Below, one piece after another: positions 17,760 through 25,484 of a DNA stretch of 64,000 nucleotides. Under the pieces are notes generated by a model, which worked only from the letters and a program-made list of their open reading frames with translations, was not told the origin of the DNA and did not search any database. How positions within the stretch are numbered: position 1 is the first letter of the stretch; every line of letters starts with the position of its first letter. The translations under genes and the position numbers were made by a program. The stretch lies in contig NZ_CP042476.1 of the NCBI RefSeq assembly GCF_007993795.1, positions 2,108,001 to 2,172,000 on the forward strand. Reading direction: 5' to 3'. The stretch is from Antarcticibacterium arcticum. GTDB lineage: Bacteria; Bacteroidota; Bacteroidia; Flavobacteriales; Flavobacteriaceae.

Positions 17760-19010
17760 TTGAACACACTATATAATATATTAGTTCGCGTTACAGAAAA
17801 ATTGCTTCCGCTCCCGGCCGCATTCAGTCCTAAAATGAAACAATTTGTGGTGGGCAGGAAAAGCACTTTTTCAATACTTAAGAAAAGCATTCAACCCCAA
17901 GACAAGACAATCTGGTTTCACGCGGCATCCCTTGGGGAATTTGAACAAGGGGTTCCTATAATAGAAATAATAAAAAGGAGCTACCCTCAACATAAAATTG
18001 TAATTAGTTTTTTTTCGCCTTCGGGCTACGAAAACAAAAAGAACTCCCCTTTGGCAGATGCTGTAGTGTATTTGCCACTGGATACCCCGGAAAACGCAAG
18101 CCGCTTTATAGAGTATGTGCACCCGGAGCTTGTCTTTTTTATTAAATATGAGTTCTGGCCTAATTATTTAAAAGAATTAAAAAAGCGGAACGTTCGTACT
18201 CTTCTCATTTCCGGCGTGTTCAGGAAAGATCAGGTTTTCTTCAAGCCTTATGGGAGCTGGATGAAAGAATCTTTGAAAACCTTTGAACATTTCTTTGTTC
18301 AAAATAACAGTTCCTTACAATTGCTAAAATCAATTGGAATAAATAATGTAACCTTAAGTGGCGACACCAGGTTTGACAGGGTCTCGCAGCAATTGCAACA
18401 TAACAATCAACTGGAATTTGTAGAGGAGTTTCTTGACCGAAAGAATTGTATTGTGGCAGGAAGCACCTGGCCGGAAGATGAATTATTGTTGGTGGATTTT
18501 ATCAATACTTCTCCAGCTGATGTGAAGTTCATAATTGCCCCCCATCAAATAAAACCTGAAGCAATTGACAGTTTTAAAAAGGCTGTTGCACACCCGGTAG
18601 TGCTTTTTTCTGAAAAGGACAATGGGGATCTTGCAAGATTCAAAGTATTAATCGTTGATACCATAGGGCTTCTAACCAGACTTTATAATTATGCAAATGT
18701 TGCTTACGTGGGAGGTGCCGCAGGAAAAACAGGACTTCATAATATTCTCGAACCTGCCACTTTTGGGGTTCCCATTGTTATAGGAAAGAATTTTGAAAAA
18801 TTTCCCGAGGCAAAAGCACTACAGGATTTGGGCGGATTATTTTCAGTAAGCACAAAAGAAGAACTCCGGGAAATTATTACCGGCCTGCTGGAGAATGAGG
18901 ATAAAAGATTAAAAACCGGTACAATTTCCCGGGAGTTTATTAATTCTAACACCGGAGCAGGTATAATTATAGAGACGTATTTAAACTCTCCAAATGTTAA
19001 AAACCCTTAA
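17760..19010 (+). CDS. waaA: 3-deoxy-D-manno-octulosonic acid (Kdo) transferase
   Basis: This enzyme transfers Kdo to lipid A precursor at the inner membrane. The 416-residue protein starts with a hydrophobic anchor (LYNILVRVTEKLLPLPAAF), then WFHAASLGEFEQGVPI, FFSPSGYE, YEFWPNYL, AGSTWPEDE, and the sugar-nucleotide site YVGGAAGKTGLHNILEP with GKNFEKFPEA. The start is a TTG at 17760: no ATG precedes the anchor, and the anchor is conserved in the family. It is divergent from the aminotransferase with a 98-bp gap. Confidence 0.94.
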   Translation: MNTLYNILVRVTEKLLPLPAAFSPKMKQFVVGRKSTFSILKKSIQPQDKTIWFHAASLGEFEQGVPIIEIIKRSYPQHKIVISFFSPSGYENKKNSPLADAVVYLPLDTPENASRFIEYVHPELVFFIKYEFWPNYLKELKKRNVRTLLISGVFRKDQVFFKPYGSWMKESLKTFEHFFVQNNSSLQLLKSIGINNVTLSGDTRFDRVSQQLQHNNQLEFVEEFLDRKNCIVAGSTWPEDELLLVDFINTSPADVKFIIAPHQIKPEAIDSFKKAVAHPVVLFSEKDNGDLARFKVLIVDTIGLLTRLYNYANVAYVGGAAGKTGLHNILEPATFGVPIVIGKNFEKFPEAKALQDLGGLFSVSTKEELREIITGLLENEDKRLKTGTISREFINSNTGAGIIIETYLNSPNVKNP

Positions 19011-19125
19011 TTTTCTTCTGAAAAGCTAAAATTTCTTTTAAATTATATTAAAATTTACCAAAAACCGGAGTGCTCGAATAATTTATGCACTAATTTCGAT
19101 CATTAGAAATTTAATCATATATAAT

Positions 19126-19362
19126 ATGAAACGAGTAATTCTAATAACTGCTTTAATGTTCACCTCTGCTTTAACCTTAATTTCCTGCAGGGAACCTGCT
19201 GAAAAGGAAACAGTGATAAGAGAAGTGGAAGTGGAAAGAACGCAGCCCGTAGAAGTTAAAGTTGAAGAGCGGGAAGGTGTCTTTGAAAGAAGTGCCAAAA
19301 AAGTAGACGAAAAGATCAACAGAGAAATTGATGAAAAAATTGATGAAATCGACGATAATTAG
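19126..19362 (+). CDS. Small acidic lipoprotein, SCRE family, copy 1
   Basis: A 78-residue protein with a type II signal peptide; the lipobox LISC puts the lipidated Cys at 21, followed by REPAEKE. The mature part is nearly all charged residues (VREVEVERTQ-like Val/Glu runs, then EKINREIDEKIDEIDDN), suggesting an extended or coiled-coil helix. It is the most divergent of five small lipoproteins with the pattern S-C-R-(E/D) in this window (19126, 19439, 19758, 27561, 27856). Function unknown. Acidic residues just after the Cys resemble the Bacteroidota surface-export signal, which is inference. Confidence 0.75.
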   Translation: MKRVILITALMFTSALTLISCREPAEKETVIREVEVERTQPVEVKVEEREGVFERSAKKVDEKINREIDEKIDEIDDN

Positions 19363-19438
19363 TCGGTCTCATTTTTATTTAAATGAGTATAACACTTTAA
19401 CCCAATCAAAAACTAATTAATTTTTAAAACGCGAATTT

Positions 19439-19678
19439 ATGAAAAAGTCAATTTTAATATTAGCGACCGCTTTTACTTTCAGTGCATTTTTTACTTCTTG
19501 TAGAGAAACTACTGAAGAAAGAAATGAAATTGAAGTAAATGACGACATGGATGATGTTGATGACCTTGATGATGTAGAGAACGACGTTGAAAGAGCTGCC
19601 GATGATGCCGGTAATGCTGTTGAGCGTGCTGCACAGGATGTGGAAGATGAGATCGAAGGTAATGACGATCTGCAATAA
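19439..19678 (+). CDS. Small acidic lipoprotein, SCRE family, copy 2
   Basis: 79 residues; lipobox FTSC with Cys21 followed by RETTEERNEIEVNDD. The mature chain is highly acidic with repeating DDVDDLDDVENDV and a VERAADDAGNAVERAAQDVED segment of heptad-like spacing, probably a single amphipathic helix. The phrase VERAADD is shared with the 47-residue copy 3, showing close kinship. It has its own terminator at 19684. No known domain; function unknown. Confidence 0.8.
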   Translation: MKKSILILATAFTFSAFFTSCRETTEERNEIEVNDDMDDVDDLDDVENDVERAADDAGNAVERAAQDVEDEIEGNDDLQ

Positions 19679-19683
19679 AATGG

Positions 19684-19721
19684 ATCGGGAGAAAATTTAA
19701 TAGATTTTCTCCCGATTTTTT
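19684..19721 (+). terminator. Rho-independent terminator after lipoprotein copy 2
   Basis: A 13-bp perfect stem ATCGGGAGAAAAT (19684-19696) / ATTTTCTCCCGAT (19704-19716) has a 7-nt loop and a T tail. Confidence 0.93.
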
Positions 19722-19757
19722 TTATATTTAGGTATTCCAACCACTTAAATTTAAATT

Positions 19758-19901
19758 ATGAAAAAATTAATGTTTGTACTGGCACTTGCCTTTTCTACAA
19801 GTGTTGTTTTTACTTCCTGTAGAGATGACAGATCTGGTGTTGAAAGAGCAGCAGATGATGTTGAAGATGCAGTTGATGACATTGCTGATGATGTGGATTA
19901 A
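19758..19901 (+). CDS. Very small acidic lipoprotein, SCRE/SCRD family, copy 3 (47 aa)
   Basis: A 47-codon gene with ATG at 19758 and TAA at 19899-19901. The protein has a type II signal peptide with lipobox FTSC (Cys21) followed by RDDRSGVERAADDVEDAVDD. The mature peptide is only 27 residues, with heptad-like VERAADDVEDAVDDIADDV. It shares VERAADD with copy 2. A hairpin terminator follows at 19931. Its small size makes it easy to miss in annotation; the signal peptide, lipobox and family match support it as real. Confidence 0.8.
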   Translation: MKKLMFVLALAFSTSVVFTSCRDDRSGVERAADDVEDAVDDIADDVD

Positions 19902-19930
19902 CCATCCCGTCACTCAGTAAAAAATTAAAG

Positions 19931-19958
19931 ATCCATTCCTAACCAGAATGGATTTTTT
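19931..19958 (+). terminator. Short hairpin terminator after lipoprotein copy 3
   Basis: ATCCATTC (19931-19938) pairs with GAATGGAT (19946-19953), loop of 7, followed by a short T run. It lies at the 3' end of the convergent repressor gene and may serve both strands. Confidence 0.75.
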
Positions 19959-20724
19959 AATGTTTTAAAGTTTTGAACTCACTCTTTAATTCTTCCATAG
20001 ATTGCTGCAACTGTCTTAGCAACCCGTTTTCGGAAGTGGCGTCAATGCTAAAGGTGAGCTTGCTGTTCACCTGCCATAATTCCTGGATCTCGCTTACCAG
20101 TACCTGCACGGGCGGATACTCTTCATTGATAGAAACCAGAAGGATCTTATAGGGATCTTCCATTTTTTGGATCTTTTTTACCAATACCGAATCATATAAT
20201 ACTACCACATAGATCTTGCTATAGCTCACTTCTGCAATACTTGGCACTGCTTTTCCCAAGACCCACTCCCCCGGTCTTAAGTTGGGCATCATACTATCAC
20301 CTTCTACCTGGAACCCCCGGTAGGTGGCATTGCGGTATTCGGGTAGCGGTATATCAAATGCCGGCAGTTGCTGGTACCATTCCACATCCTGAACATTGGA
20401 TGGATATCCCGCAGCAGCTTTCTGGTTTACAAGAACAATATTCTCCTCTTCCCCGCTGTTTACGGTAACCACTTTTGGGCTCACATCTCCCTTGTTTACC
20501 GGCAGGTATTTCTGGCTGCTGTCTCCAAACAACCAAAGAGGATTTACCCCAAATTGCCGCAGGAGCTCGGCCACTATTTTACCCGACAATTTGGTACGGC
20601 CCCGTTCAATATCTGCCGTAGAATTCTTAATTCCCAGCACCTCTGCAAATTCAGATTGAGTGAAATTATGGTCGTCGCGAATTTCCTTAAATCGCTTCAC
20701 CTCTATAGTTACGTCTGTTCCCAT
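19957..20724 (-). CDS. XRE-family repressor with LexA-like S24 peptidase domain
   Basis: 255 residues from ATG 20724 (an upstream in-frame start at 20766 would lie inside the operator region). Residues 8-62 are an XRE helix-turn-helix (FTQSEFAEVLGIKNSTADIERGR). The C-terminal S24 domain has a probable self-cleavage site Ala105-Gly106 in KAAAGY, nucleophile Ser144 in EGDSMMPNL, and general-base Lys183 in DSVLVKKI. This fits a RecA-stimulated, self-cleaving SOS-type repressor. It is divergent from dinB-dnaE-rSAM-DUF4130, with three palindromic operator-like sites in the gap, so it most likely represses itself and that cassette. Confidence 0.9.
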   Translation of the reverse strand: MGTDVTIEVKRFKEIRDDHNFTQSEFAEVLGIKNSTADIERGRTKLSGKIVAELLRQFGVNPLWLFGDSSQKYLPVNKGDVSPKVVTVNSGEEENIVLVNQKAAAGYPSNVQDVEWYQQLPAFDIPLPEYRNATYRGFQVEGDSMMPNLRPGEWVLGKAVPSIAEVSYSKIYVVVLYDSVLVKKIQKMEDPYKILLVSINEEYPPVQVLVSEIQELWQVNSKLTFSIDATSENGLLRQLQQSMEELKSEFKTLKH

Positions 20725-20727
20725 ACA

Positions 20728-20818
20728 CAAATATAATTTTTTTTGGAATAAGTCCAACTTTAACATTGGATTATTTCCTATTTATTGGAATAATTCCATA
20801 ATTTTGTAAAGATTCCAA
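20728..20818. promoter_or_regulatory. Divergent promoter/operator region of the repressor and dinB cassette
   Basis: Three related palindromes are visible: TTGGAATAAGTCCAA (20743-20757), TTGGATTATTTCCTA (20766-20780, imperfect) and TGGAATAATTCCA (20786-20798, perfect arms TGGAAT/ATTCCA). A half site ATTCCAA follows at 20812-20818. On the minus strand, TTG (20757-20755), a 19-nt spacer and TATATTTG (20735-20728) form a Bacteroidota promoter whose -33 box lies inside the first palindrome; the -7 box ends 3 nt before the repressor ATG, implying a leaderless or nearly leaderless mRNA. On the plus strand TAATTTTG (20799-20806) directly follows the third palindrome. Confidence 0.7.
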
Positions 20819-20822
20819 GGGA

Positions 20823-20864
20823 GTTATGGGTTATGAGTTGTGGGTTGTGGGTTGTGGGTTGTGG
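20823..20864 (+). repeat. Heptamer array GTTRTGR x6
   Basis: Six contiguous 7-bp units: GTTATGG, GTTATGA, then GTTGTGG four times, 42 bp in total. It is the first of several period-7 arrays in the gap between the repressor and dinB. Confidence 0.9.
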
Positions 20865-20894
20865 TGGAAAGTAAAAAAGTTAAAGAGGAAAAAG

Positions 20895-20929
20895 AGTGGA
20901 AAATGGAGAGTGGAAAGTGGAAAGTGGAC
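20895..20929 (+). repeat. Heptamer array AGTGGAA x5
   Basis: Five 7-bp units, AGTGGAA / AATGGAG / AGTGGAA / AGTGGAA / AGTGGAC, 35 bp. Same period as the flanking arrays but a different unit. Confidence 0.8.
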
Positions 20930-20986
20930 AGCCAGAGTTAAAAAGCAAAGAAGAAAAGAGGAAAGATAGATGAACAAAGGAGTTTT

Positions 20987-21028
20987 CTCACTACTCAATA
21001 CTCACTACTCAATACTCACTACTCACTA
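20987..21028 (+). repeat. Heptamer array CTCAMTA x6
   Basis: Six 7-bp units alternating CTCACTA and CTCAATA, 42 bp, ending 26 bp before the dinB ATG. The same unit reappears at 22361 upstream of dnaE. Confidence 0.9.
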
Positions 21029-21054
21029 CTCCAAACGTGAGCGTAGCGAACATT

Positions 21055-22269
21055 ATGACAAAAACAGTATTACATCTTGATCTTGATACATTCTATGTTT
21101 CTGTAGAACGGCGTCTGGACACCCGGCTTTTACACCGGCCGCTGCTGGTGGGCGGGATAAGTGACCGGGGGGTGGTGGCAGCCTGCAGTTATGAGACCCG
21201 CGCCTTTGGGGTACACTCCGGGATGTCTATGAAACTGGCGCGGCAACTATGCCCCCAGGCTACGGTAATTCGTGGTGATGCGGGGACCTATACCAAATTT
21301 TCCAAAGAGGTAACAGATATCATCAAAGCCGATGTTCCCCTGTTTGAAAAATCCAGTATCGATGAATTTTATGCAGATCTTACGGGAATGGACCGCTTTT
21401 TTGGTTGTTATAAATATGCCTCTGAACTGCGAAAAAGGATCATTCGCGAAACCGGGCTGCCCATCTCCTTTGGCCTTTCAGTAAATAAAATAGTATCCAA
21501 GGTAGCTACCAATGAAGCAAAGCCCAACAATCAGTTAAAAATCGATTCGGGATTTGAAAAGGAGTTCCTCGCCCCGCTCTCGGTAAGAAAAATCCCCATG
21601 GTAGGCGATAAGACCTATCAAACCCTCCGCAATCTGGGCGTGCGAAACATAAGGACCATTCAGGAAATGCCGCTGGAAATGATGCAGAAGGTCCTGGGAA
21701 GCAACGGCACTACCCTCTGGAACCGGGCACAGGGTATAGATCATACCCCCGTGATCCCCTACTCTGAAAGAAAATCTATTTCTACCGAGCGCACCTTTGA
21801 CCGCGATACCATAGATGTGAACAAACTCCAGTCGATCCTGCTGGCCATGACAGAGAATCTGGCCTACCAGCTGCGACGGGGAGATAAACTCACCTCCTGT
21901 ATTGCCGTAAAGATCAGGTATTCAGATTTTAACACCTATACCCGGCAGCTTAAGATCCCATATACCAGTGCAGATCATGTTCTAATTCCCGCAATACAGG
22001 AGATCTTTAAAAAATTATACAACCGCCGGTTGCTGGTGCGGCTTATAGGGATACGTTTTAGCGACCTGGCAGGGGGAAACTACCAGATCAACCTATTTGA
22101 TGACAATGAAGAAGTACTGCAATTATACAATGCTATGGATAAGATACGCAATCGCTACGGCGACCGTAGTGTCCTGCGGGCGGCCTCTATGGGCGCTAAG
22201 ACTATAGGAAGATTCACCAACCCCTTTAACGGTGAGCCCCCGGTGGTGCTGGCACATAGGAAACAATAA
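21055..22269 (+). CDS. dinB: Y-family DNA polymerase (DNA polymerase IV / ImuB-like)
   Basis: A translesion polymerase of 404 residues. The ATG at 21055 gives MTKTVLHLDLDTFYVSVER; an upstream GTG (21037) falls in repeat-derived sequence. Catalytic acids are Asp9 (HLDLDTF) and Asp103/Glu104 in SIDEFYADLTG, so it should be active, unlike many ImuB proteins. It has KIVSKVATNEAKPN and a helix-hairpin-helix region near 185-215. QINLF at 344-348 fits the beta-clamp-binding consensus QxxLF. It is followed after 158 bp of heptamer repeats by a DnaE-type polymerase, which suggests a mutagenesis cassette controlled by the S24 repressor. Confidence 0.93.
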   Translation: MTKTVLHLDLDTFYVSVERRLDTRLLHRPLLVGGISDRGVVAACSYETRAFGVHSGMSMKLARQLCPQATVIRGDAGTYTKFSKEVTDIIKADVPLFEKSSIDEFYADLTGMDRFFGCYKYASELRKRIIRETGLPISFGLSVNKIVSKVATNEAKPNNQLKIDSGFEKEFLAPLSVRKIPMVGDKTYQTLRNLGVRNIRTIQEMPLEMMQKVLGSNGTTLWNRAQGIDHTPVIPYSERKSISTERTFDRDTIDVNKLQSILLAMTENLAYQLRRGDKLTSCIAVKIRYSDFNTYTRQLKIPYTSADHVLIPAIQEIFKKLYNRRLLVRLIGIRFSDLAGGNYQINLFDDNEEVLQLYNAMDKIRNRYGDRSVLRAASMGAKTIGRFTNPFNGEPPVVLAHRKQ

Positions 22270-22281
22270 CCCCTGCGGGAG

Positions 22282-22302
22282 GGAAAGAGGAAAGAGGAAA
22301 GA
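22282..22302 (+). repeat. Heptamer array GGAAAGA x3
   Basis: Three exact tandem GGAAAGA units just after the dinB stop. A further two-unit GATAACC/GATAACT run lies at 22343-22356. Confidence 0.75.
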
Positions 22303-22360
22303 AAAATAAATTCCAGGCACCAGATCCTAAATTCCAAAAACTGATAACCGATAACTGAAT

Positions 22361-22402
22361 CTCAATACTCAATACTCAATACTCAATACTCACTACTCAC
22401 TA
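22361..22402 (+). repeat. Heptamer array CTCAMTA x6 upstream of dnaE
   Basis: Four CTCAATA units are followed by two CTCACTA units, 42 bp, ending 25 bp before the GTG start of dnaE. It is built from the same two units as the array before dinB, in a different order. Confidence 0.9.
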
Positions 22403-22427
22403 CTAATAACTACTCAATACTAAAAAA

Positions 22428-25400
22428 GTGTACCTGAACACCCACACATATTACAGCATGCGCTTTGGCACCTTTTCAGAAATAGAATTGCTGGAACTGG
22501 CGCGGGAGAATCATGTAAAAAAACTGGTACTTACAGATATCAATAATACTTCGGCCTGCCTCAATTTTGTGCGAAAGTCGGCAGAATATGATATTGAGCC
22601 GGTATTGGGAATAGATTTCAGAAACGGAGCGCAGCAGCAATTTGTAGCTATCGCAAGAAACAATGAAGGTTACCGGGAAATAAATGAGTTTCTCTCTCAC
22701 CGGCTTCAGAAGAAATTAATGATCCCCGAAAAGGCTCCTGTGTTTAAAAATGCCTTTGTGATCTATCCGTTTGAGAAGATCCTGGCGGCAGAAACCTCTC
22801 AGTTTTTACCTCATGAATTTATTGGGGTCTCTATAAACGAACTGCGCAAACTGCGTTTTTCAAAACTTCGGGAAATGACCTCCCGGCTGGTAGTGCTGCA
22901 ACCTGTTACGGTGCGAAACAAGCGGGATTTCAATGCGCACCGGCTCCTTCGCGCCATAGACAACAACTGCCTGTTGAGCAAACTTCCCCCCGAGGAAGAA
23001 GCCGGAACCGATGAAAAAATGCTTCCGCAGGAAATACTGGAAGAAAAGTTTGAAGATTTTCCATTTATCCTTGAAAATACCCGCCACCTGCTGGCGGGGT
23101 GCAGCATTCACTTTGATTTTTCGGCAGCACGCGTACCACAAAACCAACAGGTATACGGTGGCAGTAAAGAGGAAGATGAAAAGCTGCTGGAGAAACTTTG
23201 CGAAAAAGGAATAAACCTTCGCTACCCAAACCCCTCTCCCGAAATCCTGAAGCGCACAGAGACCGAATTAAAAGTGATAAAAAAGCTCAATTTTGTCTCC
23301 TATTTTCTCATCAACTGGCGTATTTGCCAGTATGCCCGGGAGAAAGAATATTTCTATGTAGGCCGTGGGAGCGGGGCCAACAGTATTGTAGCCCACCTGC
23401 TGCAAATAACCGAAGTGGATCCCGTAGAACTTGACCTTTATTTTGAACGGTTTATCAATGAATTTCGCACGAGTCCGCCAGATTTTGATATAGATTTCTC
23501 GTGGCAGGACCGGGAAGACATGACCCGTTTTATTTTTGAGGAATTTGAGCATACCGCTTTGCTGGCTACTTATAACACCTTTCAATACCGCGCAGTAATA
23601 CGGGAACTGGGAAAAGTATTTGGGCTGCCCAAAGAAGATATCGATCTTTTATGCGAAGGCCGGGCACCCCAAAATAATATGGATTCCATTCACAGAACGG
23701 TGATCAAATATGGAAAACTCATAGAGGGAATGCCCAATTACCGAAGCATTCACGCGGGCGGGATCCTTGTTTCCAATAAACCCCTCACCTCCTTCTCTGC
23801 CCTGGACCTGCCGCCCAAAGGTTTTCCCACGGTACAGTTTGATATGATAATTGCCGAGGATGTAGGCCTCTATAAATTTGACATCCTTGCCCAGCGCGGC
23901 CTGGGAAAGATTAAGGATACCCTGGATATAATAGCTGAAAATAAGCCAGAGGCCCCGGCTTTTGATATTCATGACCTGAAAAAATTTAAACAGGATCCCC
24001 GTATTAACAACCTTATTAAAGAAGGGAATTGTATGGGATGTTTTTACATAGAATCGCCCGGAATGAGAAACCTGTTGCGAAAACTTAAGACCGATACCTA
24101 CCTGGGACTGGTAGCCGCCAGTTCTATTATAAGGCCGGGAGTTTCCAAAAGCGGCATGATGCGGGAATATATCATGCGGCACCGGGATCCCGAACGCCGT
24201 AAGCTGGCGCATCCTGCCCTGGAAAAGATCATGCCGGATACTTACGGTATTATGGTGTATCAGGAAGATGTGATCAAGGTGGCACACTTCTTTGCAGGCC
24301 TTAGCCTGGCGGAAGCCGATGTGCTGCGTCGCGGAATGAGCGGAAAATTCCGCTCCCGGGCTGAATTTCTAAAAGTGGAGGAAAAATTCATAGCCAACTG
24401 TCGCGAACGAAACATTGAAGAAAAAATGATCTTTGAAGTGTGGGACCAGATAAAGAGTTTCGCGGGCTATACTTTTGCGAAGGGACACTCTGCCAGCTAT
24501 GCTGCAGAGAGTTACCAAAGCCTGTTCCTTAAAACCTATTTTCCCTTGGAATATATGGTTGCGGTGCTTAATAACGGCGGCGGTTTCTACAGCCCCGAGT
24601 TATACGTGCACGAAGCAAAAATGTGCGGCGCTATTATAGAACCGCCCTGTATTAACGAGGGGGATTTTCACAACACCATCAAGGGAAAACACCTTTACCT
24701 GGGATTTGGAAACTTAAAAGAACTGGAGCAACGCGTGGCCCAGCGAATTATTGAAAACCGGAATTTTCACGGAAAATTCACTTCTTTTGAAAATTTTATA
24801 GACCGGCTCAACATTGGAATTGAGCAATTGAGTATCCTTATAAGGATCAATGCTTTCCGGTTTACGGGCATAGATAAATTTAAGCTGTTATGGGACGCGC
24901 ATTTTAAATTATCTAAAGCCCCTCAAAGACCAGATCAATTTGCCCTGTTCAATCCCCACCATAAAAAATTCACCCTGCCAGATCTTCGTACCACCAAACT
25001 GGAAGCGGCCTTTGAACAAATTGAATTGCTGGGATTTCCACTATGCAGCCATTTTGAATTGCTAAAAGAAGAACCCCTTAACCGGTATGGAGAAAAGGAT
25101 TTTAAAGATTTTCGCAACGGCAACATCCTTATTTATGGCTACCTGGTTACCATTAAATACACAAAAACCTATAAAGGAGAGGTCATGTATTTCGGGACCT
25201 TTCTGGACCGGGAGGGGAAGTTCTTTGATGCGGTACTTTTTCCTCCGGTAGCACAACAATACAGTTTTCAGGGGCCCGGTATTTATGCCCTTTATGGTAA
25301 GATAAGCGAAGAATTTGAAGTGTTGAGCCTTGAAGTAATTAAGATGCGCAAAGAAGCCTACATCACAGATCCACGTTTTTCAGAAGAAAACCCTGTTACC

Positions 25401-25484
25401 GCACAACGACTCGAAAAACTGAAAAATCTGGAAGAACGCAAAGAAGTAAAACCACAAAATCAAAACCCACCCCATGTCATTTGA
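22428..25484 (+). CDS. dnaE2: DnaE-type DNA polymerase III alpha subunit, error-prone (DnaE2-like)
   Basis: A 1018-residue C-family polymerase, shorter than the replicative DnaE (about 1150 or more) and close to DnaE2. It opens with a PHP domain (YLNTHTYYSMRFGTF) in which some metal-ligand histidines are replaced. The palm has GRGSGANS (312-319), catalytic Asp pair in PDFDIDF (351-357) and the third acid in KFDIL, all retained. FAKGHSASYAAESYQ is the fingers/tau-side signature. QFALF at 837-841 resembles a clamp motif, and an OB-fold sits near 905-970. The start is GTG at 22428, needed to keep the YLNTH strand. It overlaps the next gene by 11 bp. Confidence 0.9.
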   Translation: MYLNTHTYYSMRFGTFSEIELLELARENHVKKLVLTDINNTSACLNFVRKSAEYDIEPVLGIDFRNGAQQQFVAIARNNEGYREINEFLSHRLQKKLMIPEKAPVFKNAFVIYPFEKILAAETSQFLPHEFIGVSINELRKLRFSKLREMTSRLVVLQPVTVRNKRDFNAHRLLRAIDNNCLLSKLPPEEEAGTDEKMLPQEILEEKFEDFPFILENTRHLLAGCSIHFDFSAARVPQNQQVYGGSKEEDEKLLEKLCEKGINLRYPNPSPEILKRTETELKVIKKLNFVSYFLINWRICQYAREKEYFYVGRGSGANSIVAHLLQITEVDPVELDLYFERFINEFRTSPPDFDIDFSWQDREDMTRFIFEEFEHTALLATYNTFQYRAVIRELGKVFGLPKEDIDLLCEGRAPQNNMDSIHRTVIKYGKLIEGMPNYRSIHAGGILVSNKPLTSFSALDLPPKGFPTVQFDMIIAEDVGLYKFDILAQRGLGKIKDTLDIIAENKPEAPAFDIHDLKKFKQDPRINNLIKEGNCMGCFYIESPGMRNLLRKLKTDTYLGLVAASSIIRPGVSKSGMMREYIMRHRDPERRKLAHPALEKIMPDTYGIMVYQEDVIKVAHFFAGLSLAEADVLRRGMSGKFRSRAEFLKVEEKFIANCRERNIEEKMIFEVWDQIKSFAGYTFAKGHSASYAAESYQSLFLKTYFPLEYMVAVLNNGGGFYSPELYVHEAKMCGAIIEPPCINEGDFHNTIKGKHLYLGFGNLKELEQRVAQRIIENRNFHGKFTSFENFIDRLNIGIEQLSILIRINAFRFTGIDKFKLLWDAHFKLSKAPQRPDQFALFNPHHKKFTLPDLRTTKLEAAFEQIELLGFPLCSHFELLKEEPLNRYGEKDFKDFRNGNILIYGYLVTIKYTKTYKGEVMYFGTFLDREGKFFDAVLFPPVAQQYSFQGPGIYALYGKISEEFEVLSLEVIKMRKEAYITDPRFSEENPVTAQRLEKLKNLEERKEVKPQNQNPPHVI

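Noticed and set aside
20823..22402. CRISPR array
   Set aside because: The repeats are contiguous 7-bp units with no spacers, and no cas genes are nearby.
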